DNA of 64,000 nucleotides, taken from Methylomicrobium sp. (GTDB taxonomy: Bacteria; Pseudomonadota; Gammaproteobacteria; Methylococcales; Methylomonadaceae). The stretch is taken from contig JAGXSU010000148.1 of the NCBI GenBank assembly GCA_018333785.1, positions 1-64,000 on the forward strand, in the 5' to 3' direction. A program made the position numbers and the translations under genes. The notes below the pieces were generated by a model. It searched no databases. It was given only the letters and a program-made list of their open reading frames with translations, and was not told the DNA's origin. The number at the start of each line of letters is the position of its first letter. The stretch's first letter is position 1. Positions 28,495 through 37,076 of this stretch are shown piece after piece.

Positions 28495-29550
28495 TTGAGT
28501 ATCGATATTGAAAAATATTTGCAGGATGTAGATCCGGATGATGTTTGTGGTGACGATCTTGAATATGATCCGGACTTTATCGCACTGGAAAAGGATATTA
28601 AAGGAAAACCCGAACAGCAAATCGGCGATACCTTGGTAGAAGCTGAGCCACCTAATTGGCGAGAGATTAAAAAAAGTTCTGAAGCTTTGCTTGAGCGTAC
28701 AAGGGATTTGCGGGTCCTGATTTATTATCTTCGATCGCTGATCGCTGTCGAGGGTGTTTCGGGATTTCATGCCGGGCTTAAGCTGATCGAAGCCTTAGTC
28801 CAGCAGCGATGGGATAGCCTCTATCCGCGACTGGATCCCGACGATGACAACGACCCGACCGAGCGCGTCAATATCCTGATGTCATTATGCGATCAGGAAA
28901 CTATTTTGAGGCCATTACAGAGTGCGCCTTTAGTTGAGTCCAAAGCCATTGGGCGGTTCACACTCAGAGATGTACTGATTGCAACTGAAAAACTGACTGT
29001 TTCAAAAATTGAAAACGCTGTCAGTTTATCAACCATTGAGGCGGCCGTTCAAGACGCCGATAGCGAAGCGCTTCAACAAAAAAAAGCTTCGATTGCACAG
29101 AGTCTTGACAGTCTGAACAGCCTTGAAAAATTTGTCACGCAAGCGGTGGGGATCAGTAATGCGCCAAATTTTGACGAGTTGAGACATCTGTTAAAAGAGA
29201 TCAACGGCGTTATGTCAAATTGGTTGGATACACTGGGTGTTAATGATTCGGTTGATTCTGATGCGCAGGAAGAATGTGAGAGTGATTCCGGCGATAAACC
29301 GAAACAACAGACCGCGCAAAAATCCATTTCAGGCGCCATCAATAATAATCAGGATGTCATCAACGCCCTCAAATTAATTTGCGACTATTACAAAAAAAAC
29401 GAACCGTCCAGTCCGGTGCCGATCTTTTTGGAACGAGCGTTGCGGCTGGTGGGTAAAAGTTTTATGGATGCGCTCAAGGATATTGCACCTGACGGGATGA
29501 GTCAGGCTAATTTAATCAGAGGCGTAAAAGATGAAGAAGAGGATGAATAA
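28495..29550 (+). CDS. tssA: T6SS baseplate/tail-cap protein TssA
   Basis: Organises baseplate docking and tail polymerisation. 351 residues. The N-terminal ImpA domain (about 1-120) shows 'DDLEYDPDFIALEKD' and 'RDLRVLIYYLRSLIAVEG'. The C terminus has 'LICDYYKKNEPSSPVPIFLERAL' (quoted YYKKNEPSSPVPIFLERAL) and 'GKSFMDALKDIAPDGMSQ', typical of the short TssA1-type proteins that lack a VasJ extension. It starts with TTG, supported by aaaggag eight bases upstream. Presence of tagJ in the same operon fits the TssA1/TagJ subclass. Confidence 0.92.
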   Translation: MSIDIEKYLQDVDPDDVCGDDLEYDPDFIALEKDIKGKPEQQIGDTLVEAEPPNWREIKKSSEALLERTRDLRVLIYYLRSLIAVEGVSGFHAGLKLIEALVQQRWDSLYPRLDPDDDNDPTERVNILMSLCDQETILRPLQSAPLVESKAIGRFTLRDVLIATEKLTVSKIENAVSLSTIEAAVQDADSEALQQKKASIAQSLDSLNSLEKFVTQAVGISNAPNFDELRHLLKEINGVMSNWLDTLGVNDSVDSDAQEECESDSGDKPKQQTAQKSISGAINNNQDVINALKLICDYYKKNEPSSPVPIFLERALRLVGKSFMDALKDIAPDGMSQANLIRGVKDEEEDE

Positions 29551-29590
29551 AAGATTTGAGGTGAGAGCCAGCCCGCTTTGAGTTGAGGGC

Positions 29591-29679
29591 GTAGGCGCTT
29601 GATTTCAAAGGACGCGTGAAATCGTCCTGTAGCTCTCTGCAACATTCCTGCTACAGAAGCTTTTTCAATCAAGCACCTA
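29591..29679. repeat. Family C inverted-repeat element, second copy
   Basis: 89 bp with ends gtaggcgcttgatt and aatcaagcaccta and an interior closely matching the copy at 20323-20419. It directly abuts the family B element that begins at 29681. Both lie in the tssA-tssB gap (29551-29906), which is otherwise non-coding. Confidence 0.65.
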
Positions 29680-29680
29680 A

Positions 29681-29821
29681 TTCTACTTTGTCAGATTAGA
29701 AGAAAAACCGTCATACCCGCCGGGAAGCGGGTATCCAGTGCCATGGATGGAGAGCTTCGAACCATCCATGCCGGAATGACGACCTTCGGTCATGTGAAAT
29801 CTGAAATCTTACAAAGTAGAA
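29681..29821. mobile_element. Family B MITE-like element, copy 1
   Basis: 141 bp with 17-bp terminal inverted repeats matching at 16 positions: ttctactttgtcagatt at the left and aatcttacaaagtagaa at the right. The interior carries a family E-like unit (cgtcatacccgccgggaag, 'ccatggatgg', 'ccggaatgacg'). A near-identical copy in the opposite orientation lies at 32659-32822. No coding capacity. Confidence 0.75.
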
Positions 29822-29906
29822 CTAAACCCAACATAATTGGAGGGGTGAGCAGAGATCATTTGAGTTAGCAACCACTGTGTATTTTTTTTAATTGGGGAGA
29901 CAGTCA

Positions 29907-30425
29907 ATGGCTGAAAGTAGTCAAAAATTTATTGCACGTAACCGTGCGCCCAGAGTTCAGATTGAATACGATGTTGAACTTTATGGTGCAGAGAAAAAAG
30001 TTCAGTTGCCTTTTGTGATGGGGGTTCTGGCTGATCTTTCCGGAAAACCGGCTGATCCGCTGGCTCCGGTCGCAGATCGAAAAATGCTTGAAATCGACGT
30101 CGACAACTTTGATGACAGACTGAAAGCAATGAAACCAAGAGTGGCTTTTACAGTGCCGAATACGTTGACCGGGGAAGGTAATCTGAATGTAGACATTACC
30201 TTCGACAGTATGGACGATTTTTCGCCTGCAGCCGTTGCAAGAAAAGTGGATGGGCTCAACAAATTGCTGGAAGCGAGAACACAACTGGCGAATCTGGTGA
30301 CTTACATGGACGGTAAGGGTGGCGCAGAAGAATTAATTGCCAAAGTCATTAACGATCCGGCACTTTTGCAATCACTCACCGCAGCACCCAAACCGACTGA
30401 TAAAACTGTCGAAGGGGGAGAATAA
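29907..30425 (+). CDS. tssB: T6SS contractile sheath small subunit TssB (VipA)
   Basis: Pairs with TssC to build the contractile sheath. 172 residues from the ATG at 29907, with ribosome-binding site ggggaga. A longer frame opens with TTG at 29892 but begins in that site. Family landmarks: 'KFIARNRAPRVQIEYDVE' near the N terminus, 'KKVQLPFVMGVLADLSG', and 'VDNFDDRLKAMKPRV'. It is followed three bases later by tssC. The pair and hcp are enclosed by two inverted family B elements. Confidence 0.95.
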   Translation: MAESSQKFIARNRAPRVQIEYDVELYGAEKKVQLPFVMGVLADLSGKPADPLAPVADRKMLEIDVDNFDDRLKAMKPRVAFTVPNTLTGEGNLNVDITFDSMDDFSPAAVARKVDGLNKLLEARTQLANLVTYMDGKGGAEELIAKVINDPALLQSLTAAPKPTDKTVEGGE

Positions 30426-30428
30426 GCC

Positions 30429-31925
30429 ATGGCAGAAACAGAAAAAGTTACAGAAGCGCAAGTCACTGAACAAGTCGGCGAAGCCAGCGAATTTTCATCG
30501 TTATTGAATAAGGAATTTAAACCCAAGTCTGACAGAGCCAAGCAAGAAGTTGAAAATGCGGTTCAAACGCTGGCTGAATTCGTTTTAAAAGATACGTCGC
30601 TGGTGTCGGACGATGCCATTCAATCTATCCAATCCATCATTGCTCAAATTGACAAGAAGCTCACCGATCAAGTCAATTTGATACTTCATCACGCCGATTA
30701 TCAGAAGTTGGAAGGCACATGGCGTGGGCTTCATTACATGGTGAACAACACCGAAACGGATGAAATGCTAAAAATCCGGGTTATGAATATTTCCAAGAAT
30801 GAGTTGGGCAAGACGCTTAAAAAATTCAAGGGAACGTCCTGGGATCAAAGTCCTTTATTTAAAAAGCTTTATGAAGAGGAATTTGGTCAATTTGGCGGCG
30901 AACCGTTCGGTTGTTTGATGGGCGATTATTATTTTGACCATTCGCCGCAAGACGTCGACATGTTAGGACAAATCGCACAAATCTCGGCGGCATCCCACGC
31001 ACCTTTCATAACCGGCGTGGCACCTTCAACGTTGCAAATGGATTCTTGGGCCGAGCTTGCCAATCCCAGGGATTTGACCAAAATATTTTCTACTCCGGAT
31101 TATGCCGCCTGGCGTTCATTGCGTGACGCTGATGATTCAAAATATCTGGGTTTGGCAATGCCGCGTTTTCTGTCCCGTTTACCCTATGGCGCCAAAACCG
31201 ATCCTGTTGAAGACTTTGATTTTGAAGAAGATACCGAAGCTGCTAACAGCAATAACTACACCTGGTCAAATGCTGCTTATGCGATGGCGACCAACATCAA
31301 CCGTTCATTTAAACTTTATGGCTGGTGTTCAAGAATTCGCGGCATAGAGTCTGGCGGTGCTGTCGAGGGCTTACCGGTGCATACATTTCCGACGGATGAC
31401 GGTGGCGTCGATATGAAGTGTCCCACCGAAATTGCAATCAGTGACCGCCGCGAAGCCGAGTTGGCTAAATCCGGATTTATGCCGTTGATACACAAAAAGA
31501 ATTCCGATTTTGCCGCCTTTATCGGGGCGCAATCGCTGCATAAACCGGCTGAATACGATGATCCCGATGCAACAGCCAATGCCAATCTGGCTGCGAGACT
31601 GCCTTATTTGTTTGCCACCTGCCGTTTTGCCCATTACCTAAAATGTATCGTGCGAGACAAAATCGGCTCATTCAAAGAGCGTGACGATATGGAAAGATGG
31701 CTGAATAGCTGGATCAGTAATTATGTGTTAACCAATCCGGGATTAGCATCGGAAGAAGATAAAGCCATTCGACCTTTGTCCGCCGCCGAAGTCGTGGTTG
31801 AAGAAGTTGAGGGTAATCCCGGTTACTATGCTTCAAAGTTTTATTTAAGGCCGCATTATCAGTTGGAAGGTTTAACCGTTTCTTTGCGATTAACCTCCAA
31901 ACTACCTTCACAAAAAGGAGGTTAA
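30429..31925 (+). CDS. tssC: T6SS contractile sheath large subunit TssC (VipB)
   Basis: Major sheath subunit, 498 residues, the usual length. Clear family phrases include 'YQKLEGTWRGLHYMVNNTETD' (quoted as KLEGTWRGLHYMVNNTE), 'EFGQFGGEPFGCLMGDYYFDH', 'FLSRLPYG' and the C-terminal 'FYLRPHYQLEGLTVSLRLTSKLP'. It starts three bases after tssB, so the two are translated together in near-equal amounts. A short hairpin lies between its stop and hcp. Confidence 0.96.
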   Translation: MAETEKVTEAQVTEQVGEASEFSSLLNKEFKPKSDRAKQEVENAVQTLAEFVLKDTSLVSDDAIQSIQSIIAQIDKKLTDQVNLILHHADYQKLEGTWRGLHYMVNNTETDEMLKIRVMNISKNELGKTLKKFKGTSWDQSPLFKKLYEEEFGQFGGEPFGCLMGDYYFDHSPQDVDMLGQIAQISAASHAPFITGVAPSTLQMDSWAELANPRDLTKIFSTPDYAAWRSLRDADDSKYLGLAMPRFLSRLPYGAKTDPVEDFDFEEDTEAANSNNYTWSNAAYAMATNINRSFKLYGWCSRIRGIESGGAVEGLPVHTFPTDDGGVDMKCPTEIAISDRREAELAKSGFMPLIHKKNSDFAAFIGAQSLHKPAEYDDPDATANANLAARLPYLFATCRFAHYLKCIVRDKIGSFKERDDMERWLNSWISNYVLTNPGLASEEDKAIRPLSAAEVVVEEVEGNPGYYASKFYLRPHYQLEGLTVSLRLTSKLPSQKGG

Positions 31926-31951
31926 GTTTTTGATTAACTGTTTTCGGATAG

Positions 31952-31974
31952 AAGGCATAACGAGGGAATGCCTT
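31952..31974 (+). terminator. Possible weak terminator or attenuator between tssC and hcp
   Basis: A 7-bp perfect stem, aaggcat and atgcctt, with a nine-base loop followed by only a short T run. It lies 26 bases after the tssC stop within the 170-base tssC-hcp gap. It may adjust hcp expression relative to the sheath genes. Weak as a terminator. Confidence 0.3.
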
Positions 31975-32095
31975 TTGGTTAGAGGTAGCCTGAGTGTAAA
32001 AGGGTAGAGGCAATATTTAGATGAAAGGGGTAAATGCCTAACAGGGTTTACTCAAAACATTGATTTTCAGTCGTATTATTTCGAGGAGATAAAAA

Positions 32096-32587
32096 ATGAT
32101 TTTATTAAAATTTGAACCGGAACTAAAAGGTGATTCAAAAACGGCCAAGCATGAAGGCTGGATAACCCTGGATTCATTGCAATGGGGCGTAGGCAGGGCC
32201 ATAAGTACCAGCGGCGCCGGTGTTGATCGTGATACCAGCAATCCTTCTTTCTCTGAGGTTACTGTCACTAAAAGCATGGACGTAGCTTCTGCTCAGTTAA
32301 TGCAGGAAGCCACCTGCGGAAAATCGCTCACCAAAGCGACGATTCATTTGATTCAAACGGGTGGCAAAGATGCTGAAGGCCAGGAGTATCTCGAAATTAT
32401 TCTGGAAAACCCCATCATAAGCAGCTACAGCATGAGCAGTGGTGGCGACAGACCGAGTGAATCGTTCAGCATTAACTATATTGGTATAACCATGCAGTAT
32501 AACCAATTCGAAAAAGGCGGTACTCCTAAAAAAGGTGAAGCAAAAGGTTGGGATTTAAGTGTTAACAAGGTAAAAAATAAAATCTGA
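32096..32587 (+). CDS. hcp: T6SS tube protein Hcp (TssD)
   Basis: Forms the hexameric inner tube that is expelled and carries small effectors. 163 residues. Landmarks are the N-terminal 'MILLKFEPELKGDSK', 'VTVTKSMDVASAQLMQEA' and 'ILENPIISSYSMSSGGDRP', as in Hcp1-type proteins. A strong ribosome-binding site (gaggag) precedes the ATG. The 170-base upstream gap with a hairpin suggests separate control, as expected for this abundantly made component. There is no C-terminal effector extension. Confidence 0.95.
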   Translation: MILLKFEPELKGDSKTAKHEGWITLDSLQWGVGRAISTSGAGVDRDTSNPSFSEVTVTKSMDVASAQLMQEATCGKSLTKATIHLIQTGGKDAEGQEYLEIILENPIISSYSMSSGGDRPSESFSINYIGITMQYNQFEKGGTPKKGEAKGWDLSVNKVKNKI

Positions 32588-32658
32588 TGGTGTCCGGTTT
32601 TTCCTGAGTTAGCAGGTTAAAGGATACTTTAATCCTTATGAATGGGCGGGCGGTTTAG

Positions 32659-32822
32659 TTCTACTTTTTAAGATTTCAGGTTTCACATGACCGAAGGTCG
32701 TCATTCCGGCATGGATTGCCGAATCCAGGCTCCATGGAGGGTTCGAAGCTCGCCATCCATGGCACTGGATACCCGCTTCCCGGCGGGTATGACGGTCTTT
32801 CTTCTAATCTGACTAAGTAGAA
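32659..32822. mobile_element. Family B MITE-like element, copy 2 (inverted)
   Basis: 164 bp in the opposite orientation to 29681-29821. Its ends are ttctactttttaagatt and aatctgactaagtagaa. Its interior carries the same sequence inverted ('cacatgaccgaaggtcgtc', 'ttcccggcgggtatgacgg'). It lies in the hcp-tagJ gap, so the two copies bracket tssB, tssC and hcp as an inverted repeat. Confidence 0.75.
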
Positions 32823-32876
32823 TTAGGCCGCCCACTTTTATAGTGATACGGATTTAAATAAACCGGGGATAGCGTC

Positions 32877-33677
32877 ATGTTGAACAGTGAACAAGCCTTA
32901 AAAGACGGCAATCTTGACCAAGCCTTAGCTGATATTCAACAATCTGTGAGAAAAGATCCAGCTAATGTCAAATATAGAATTTATCTCTTTCAGCTGTTGT
33001 CGATTCTGGGTCAATGGGAACGTGCCTTAACCCAGCTCAATGTGCTGGCTGACATGGATGCGGCAACGTTGGCGATGGTGCAAACCTACCGTGAAGCGTT
33101 ACGCTGTGAAGTGTTGCGTAAAGACGTTTTCGCAGGCTTGAAAACGCCACTGATTTTTGGTGAACCTCAACAGTGGATGGCCCTGTTACTTCAAGCACTA
33201 AAATTGACGGCGCAACAAAAATTCCTGGAAGCAAAAAATTTGCGCGAGCACGCTTTTGACAGTGCGCCTGCAACAGCCGGTTCCATTAACGGCGAAAGTT
33301 TTGATTGGTTGGCCGATGCCGATGTGCGTATAGGCCCCATGCTGGAAACCATTATTAATGGCCAGTATTATTGGGTGCCTTTTCAGCATATCAAAGCTCT
33401 TCAAATTGATGCACCCGAAGATCTGCGAGACCTGGTTTGGTCGCCCGTTCAACTGCTTTGGCAAAATGGTGGCGAAACAGTCGGATTAATTCCAACACGT
33501 TATGTCAATTCAGAATTGCACCCGGACGCCGCTATAAAACTGGCCAGAAAGACCGAATGGCAAGAGCCTGATGAAGGACTTTTTACCGGACAGGGACAGC
33601 GGTTACTGAGCACCAACAACAACGACTACGCCTTGATGGATGTCCGTGAAATCAGCTTTTCCGACACTGAAAATTGA
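32877..33677 (+). CDS. tagJ: T6SS accessory protein TagJ (ImpE-like)
   Basis: 266 residues. N-terminal TPR-like helices ('LKDGNLDQALADIQQSVRKDPANVKYRI', quoted as GNLDQALADIQQSVRKDPAN) are followed by the ImpE domain ('WLADADVRIGPMLETIINGQY', 'PTRYVNSE'). TagJ binds the sheath protein TssB and in some systems the ClpV ATPase, modulating sheath recycling. It is found with TssA1-type baseplates, consistent with the short tssA here. It is followed by tssE three bases after its stop. Confidence 0.9.
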   Translation: MLNSEQALKDGNLDQALADIQQSVRKDPANVKYRIYLFQLLSILGQWERALTQLNVLADMDAATLAMVQTYREALRCEVLRKDVFAGLKTPLIFGEPQQWMALLLQALKLTAQQKFLEAKNLREHAFDSAPATAGSINGESFDWLADADVRIGPMLETIINGQYYWVPFQHIKALQIDAPEDLRDLVWSPVQLLWQNGGETVGLIPTRYVNSELHPDAAIKLARKTEWQEPDEGLFTGQGQRLLSTNNNDYALMDVREISFSDTEN

Positions 33678-33680
33678 GTC

Positions 33681-34181
33681 ATGGCCGAGCTAACCCAAAA
33701 AGAACGCCTGCAACCGTCGTTACTTGACAGGTTGACTGATGATGAGCCGAATTCTCAGGTTGAATCCAGAGATAAGCGGGTCTTGTCGATGAATAAATTG
33801 AGGCAGTCGGTACTGAGGGACGTTTCCTGGTTATTGAATGCGGATTCATTCGAGTCGGTGACTGATTTAACCGATTATCCCGAAGTGGCTCAGTCGGTTA
33901 TCAATTTCGGCATAAAACATTTGGCAGGCACTTCCGTGGTTGGAGCCAATTTGTCTGATATAGAAAGAAAACTCAAACAAGCCATCACCGTCTTTGAGCC
34001 GCGTATTTTGCCTCATAGTTTAACGGTCAGGGTTTTCGCGTCGGACATGATGAATCAGCAAGCCATCAGCTTTGATATTGAGGCCAATTTATGGGCGCAA
34101 CCACTACCGATTCATCTTTATTTACGGACAGAAATCAATATGCTGACCGGTGATGTGAATTTACGCGATATGGGTAGCTGA
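33681..34181 (+). CDS. tssE: T6SS baseplate gp25-like protein TssE
   Basis: 166 residues, homologous to T4 gp25, which nucleates sheath polymerisation in the baseplate. The conserved core is visible as 'LRQSVLRDVSWLLNADSFES', 'SVINFGIKHLAGTSV' and 'AITVFEPRILPHSLTVRV', the last containing the EPR motif of the gp25 family. It starts three bases after tagJ and is followed by tssF three bases later, indicating coupled translation. Confidence 0.94.
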   Translation: MAELTQKERLQPSLLDRLTDDEPNSQVESRDKRVLSMNKLRQSVLRDVSWLLNADSFESVTDLTDYPEVAQSVINFGIKHLAGTSVVGANLSDIERKLKQAITVFEPRILPHSLTVRVFASDMMNQQAISFDIEANLWAQPLPIHLYLRTEINMLTGDVNLRDMGS

Positions 34182-34184
34182 GCC

Positions 34185-36065
34185 ATGGACCCAAGATTGT
34201 TGAAATATTACAACACAGAATTACACCATTTACGTGAAATGGGCGGGGAGTTTGCAACTGAATTTCCCAAAATTGCGGCACGATTAGGCATGGACAGCTT
34301 TGAATGTGCAGATCCTTATGTTGAAAGATTACTGGAAGGTTTTGCATTTTTGGCCGCCCGGGTTCAACTGAAACTTGACGCCGAATTTCCCCGATTTACC
34401 CAGCATTTGCTGGAAATGATTTACCCCAATTATCTTGAACCTACGCCATCAATGACCGTCGTTCAATTCCAGCCGGATTTGGCGGAAGGCTCATTGAATG
34501 AAGGTTTTACTATTGAAAGAGGCACTGCTTTACGCAGTCAGACGGGAAAAGGAGAACAGACCCCTTGTGAATACCGGACCGCGCATGAGGTCAAGCTATG
34601 GCCCTTGCAAATTACGCAGGCTGAATATTTACCCAATCTTGGCGCTGTTTCAAATCTGGGTGTTCCAAGCTTAAAAGGCGTTAAAGCTGCGATTAGGATT
34701 CGTCTGAAAACTTCGGCAGGCTTAAAGTTCAATGAGCTGGCCTTAGATTCCCTGCCGGTTTTTTTAAGAGGTCATGGTGAGTTGCCCATGCAACTGTACG
34801 AGCAATTAATCGGCGACTCATTAGCCGTTTGCATGCAATCGACAGAAAAACCTTACACATGGCAGCATCTGGTAAAGGAAAATGCCATCAGCAGGCTTGG
34901 GTTTTCCGATGATGAGGCCTTGCTGAGCTATTCTCCCCGGTCTTTTCAGGGTTATCGCTTGCTACAGGAATACTTTGCCTTTCCGGAACGGTTTATGTTT
35001 ACCGGGTTTAACGGATTAGCTGAAGCCGTAAAACAATGTGATGCTCAGGAAATGGACTTGATTGTCCTGCTTAAACGCAGTCATGCAAAACTGATCAGTG
35101 CCGTTGATAGTTCGCAATTTGCCTTGTTTTGCACCCCCGCAATTAACCTGTTTCCCAAACACGCCGACCCTATCCATATCGATCAGAAGTTATCCGAGTT
35201 CCATGTCATTCCGGATCGATCCAGACCTATGGATTTTGAGGTGTGCCAGATTAAGGAAGTTATCGGAACCGGTGAGGGTGACGCTACTGAAAAACGGGAA
35301 TTTCAGCCTTTTTATCAATACAGCGATGAGCGTAATCATGACAGCATGCCGGCCTATTATTCTTTGTATCGCCAGCAACGCGTGGCTTCGTCAAAACAAA
35401 AACGTCAGGGGCCGAGATCCAGTTATATAGGCAATGAAATTTTTATTGCTTTGGTCGATGGACAAGCCGCGCCTTACAGTAAAGGCCTGAAGCAATTATC
35501 GATAAAGACCCTGTGCAGCAACCGTGATTTGCCCTTGCAAATGCCTTTGGGCGGTGGAAAAACAGATTTCACCATGCAAAAAGGTGCGCCGGTAAACAGT
35601 ATCCGTTGCCTTTCAGGACCCACTAAACCCCGGGCATCCAATGCTTATAGCAATGCCAACTGGAGTTTGATCAATCATTTGTCATTGAATTATTTAAGCC
35701 TGATCGATAGCAACGCCAAAGAAGGCGCGACCGCATTGAGGAGTTTATTAAGGCTATACAGTGAATACAACGTTGCGGCCATTACCAACCAGATTGAGGG
35801 ATTGTCATCGATTCAGGCGAATGCCATCGTCAGGCGTATCAACACAGCCGGGCCCATTGTTTTTGGCCGTGGCCTGGAAATAACCCTTAATTTTGATGAA
35901 TCTGCTTTTGAAGGCAGTGGCGTATTCTTGATGGGGGCTGTGCTGGAAAACTTTCTGGCACGCTATGTTTCCATCAACTCTTTTACTGAAACCGTGGTTC
36001 AAACTGCGGATCGTGGAGAAATAATCAGATGGCCGACGAGAATGGGTCGAAGAAAAATGATTTAG
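34185..36065 (+). CDS. tssF: T6SS baseplate protein TssF
   Basis: Wedge component of the baseplate (VasA/ImpG), 626 residues, normal length. The opening 'MDPRLLKYYNTELHHLREMG' and the following 'FPKIAARLGMDSFECADPYVERLLEGFAFLAARVQLKLDAEFP' (seen at about residues 27-70) are diagnostic. Further landmarks are 'LLEMIYPNYLEPTPSM' and 'FGRGLEITLNFDESAFEG'. Its end overlaps the tssG start by 37 bases. Confidence 0.95.
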   Translation: MDPRLLKYYNTELHHLREMGGEFATEFPKIAARLGMDSFECADPYVERLLEGFAFLAARVQLKLDAEFPRFTQHLLEMIYPNYLEPTPSMTVVQFQPDLAEGSLNEGFTIERGTALRSQTGKGEQTPCEYRTAHEVKLWPLQITQAEYLPNLGAVSNLGVPSLKGVKAAIRIRLKTSAGLKFNELALDSLPVFLRGHGELPMQLYEQLIGDSLAVCMQSTEKPYTWQHLVKENAISRLGFSDDEALLSYSPRSFQGYRLLQEYFAFPERFMFTGFNGLAEAVKQCDAQEMDLIVLLKRSHAKLISAVDSSQFALFCTPAINLFPKHADPIHIDQKLSEFHVIPDRSRPMDFEVCQIKEVIGTGEGDATEKREFQPFYQYSDERNHDSMPAYYSLYRQQRVASSKQKRQGPRSSYIGNEIFIALVDGQAAPYSKGLKQLSIKTLCSNRDLPLQMPLGGGKTDFTMQKGAPVNSIRCLSGPTKPRASNAYSNANWSLINHLSLNYLSLIDSNAKEGATALRSLLRLYSEYNVAAITNQIEGLSSIQANAIVRRINTAGPIVFGRGLEITLNFDESAFEGSGVFLMGAVLENFLARYVSINSFTETVVQTADRGEIIRWPTRMGRRKMI

Positions 36066-37048
36066 CAGAAGCCCTGCTCAAGGAGCCGTACAAGTATGAT
36101 TTTTTTCATGCTTTACGGCTGATTGAATGTTGCCATGACGATAAGCCTTTAATCGGACAATCCAATCGGCCCATTGACGATGCCGTAAGATTGGGTCTAG
36201 AAGTCTCCTTGGCATTTGAGTCGTCGACACTCAGTCAATTTATTCCGGCGCACGATGGCAAACCGGCCCGATTGAACCAGCGTTTTTTGGGTTTGTTTGG
36301 TCCCAATGGTGCCATGCCTTTGCATCTGACCGAATACGTGCGAAGCAGGGAGCATAACTTTCACGATCATACGCTGGCCCGGTTTTCTGACATTTTTCAT
36401 CACCGGATGATCAGTTTGTTTTATCGGGCAAAAGCCAATACCGAACCGGCTTTCAGTTTCGATCGGCCAAAACAGGATCGCTTTGCCGGGTATTTGGGAG
36501 CTTTATCCGGTATCGGTGATGAAGCTCTTCAAAAACGCGACGCCATGCCGGATTTGGCCAAGTTTCATTACATTGGCTTGTTATCCAATCAGGCTAAAAA
36601 TGCGGATGGGCTCATATCCATCCTGGCCGATTTTTTTAAACTGCCGGTAAAACTGGATGAGTTTATTGGCGAATGGTTGACGATTCAAGAAGAGGATTTA
36701 ACCCGACTGGGGGAGTCACCCAAAACCGGTAGTTTGGGGCTGTCGGTGGTGTTGGGTTCACGCGTCTGGAGTTGTCAGCATAAATTCAGGATCTTATTCG
36801 GACCCTTGATGCTGAATGAATACCTCAGTTTGTTGCCTGCAGGTAAGCGACTGGAAATTTTGATTGCCATTGTCCGCAATTACACTGGTTTTGAGTTTAA
36901 TTGGGATGTCAATCTGATATTAAGAAAAGATCAAGTGCCTATGACGCGTCTTGATGGAAATTCGAGCCTCGGCTGGACAAGCTGGTTGGGACAGCGTCAA
37001 TCTGAAGTCGATGCAGATGATTTGCGGTTGAACCCGTTACAAAATTAA
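36029..37048 (+). CDS. tssG: T6SS baseplate protein TssG
   Basis: Partner of TssF in the baseplate wedge (VasB/ImpH), 339 residues. Visible family features: 'LLKEPYKYDFFHALRLIEC', 'LNQRFLGLFGPNGAMPLHLTEY' (quoted as RFLGLFGPNGAMPLHLTEY), 'FHHRMISLFYRAKANTEPA' and 'SVVLGSRVWSCQHKFRI'. The ATG at 36029 lies inside tssF and has a ggaga site upstream; the 37-base overlap suggests coupling. clpV follows 28 bases later. Confidence 0.94.
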   Translation: MADENGSKKNDLAEALLKEPYKYDFFHALRLIECCHDDKPLIGQSNRPIDDAVRLGLEVSLAFESSTLSQFIPAHDGKPARLNQRFLGLFGPNGAMPLHLTEYVRSREHNFHDHTLARFSDIFHHRMISLFYRAKANTEPAFSFDRPKQDRFAGYLGALSGIGDEALQKRDAMPDLAKFHYIGLLSNQAKNADGLISILADFFKLPVKLDEFIGEWLTIQEEDLTRLGESPKTGSLGLSVVLGSRVWSCQHKFRILFGPLMLNEYLSLLPAGKRLEILIAIVRNYTGFEFNWDVNLILRKDQVPMTRLDGNSSLGWTSWLGQRQSEVDADDLRLNPLQN

Positions 37049-37076
37049 GCAAATAATAATGAAGCTGGAGTGAATT

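Noticed and set aside
29681-32822. Composite transposon made of two family B elements
   Set aside because: No transposase lies inside and the enclosed genes are core T6SS components in normal operon order, so an inverted pair of passive elements is the simpler reading.
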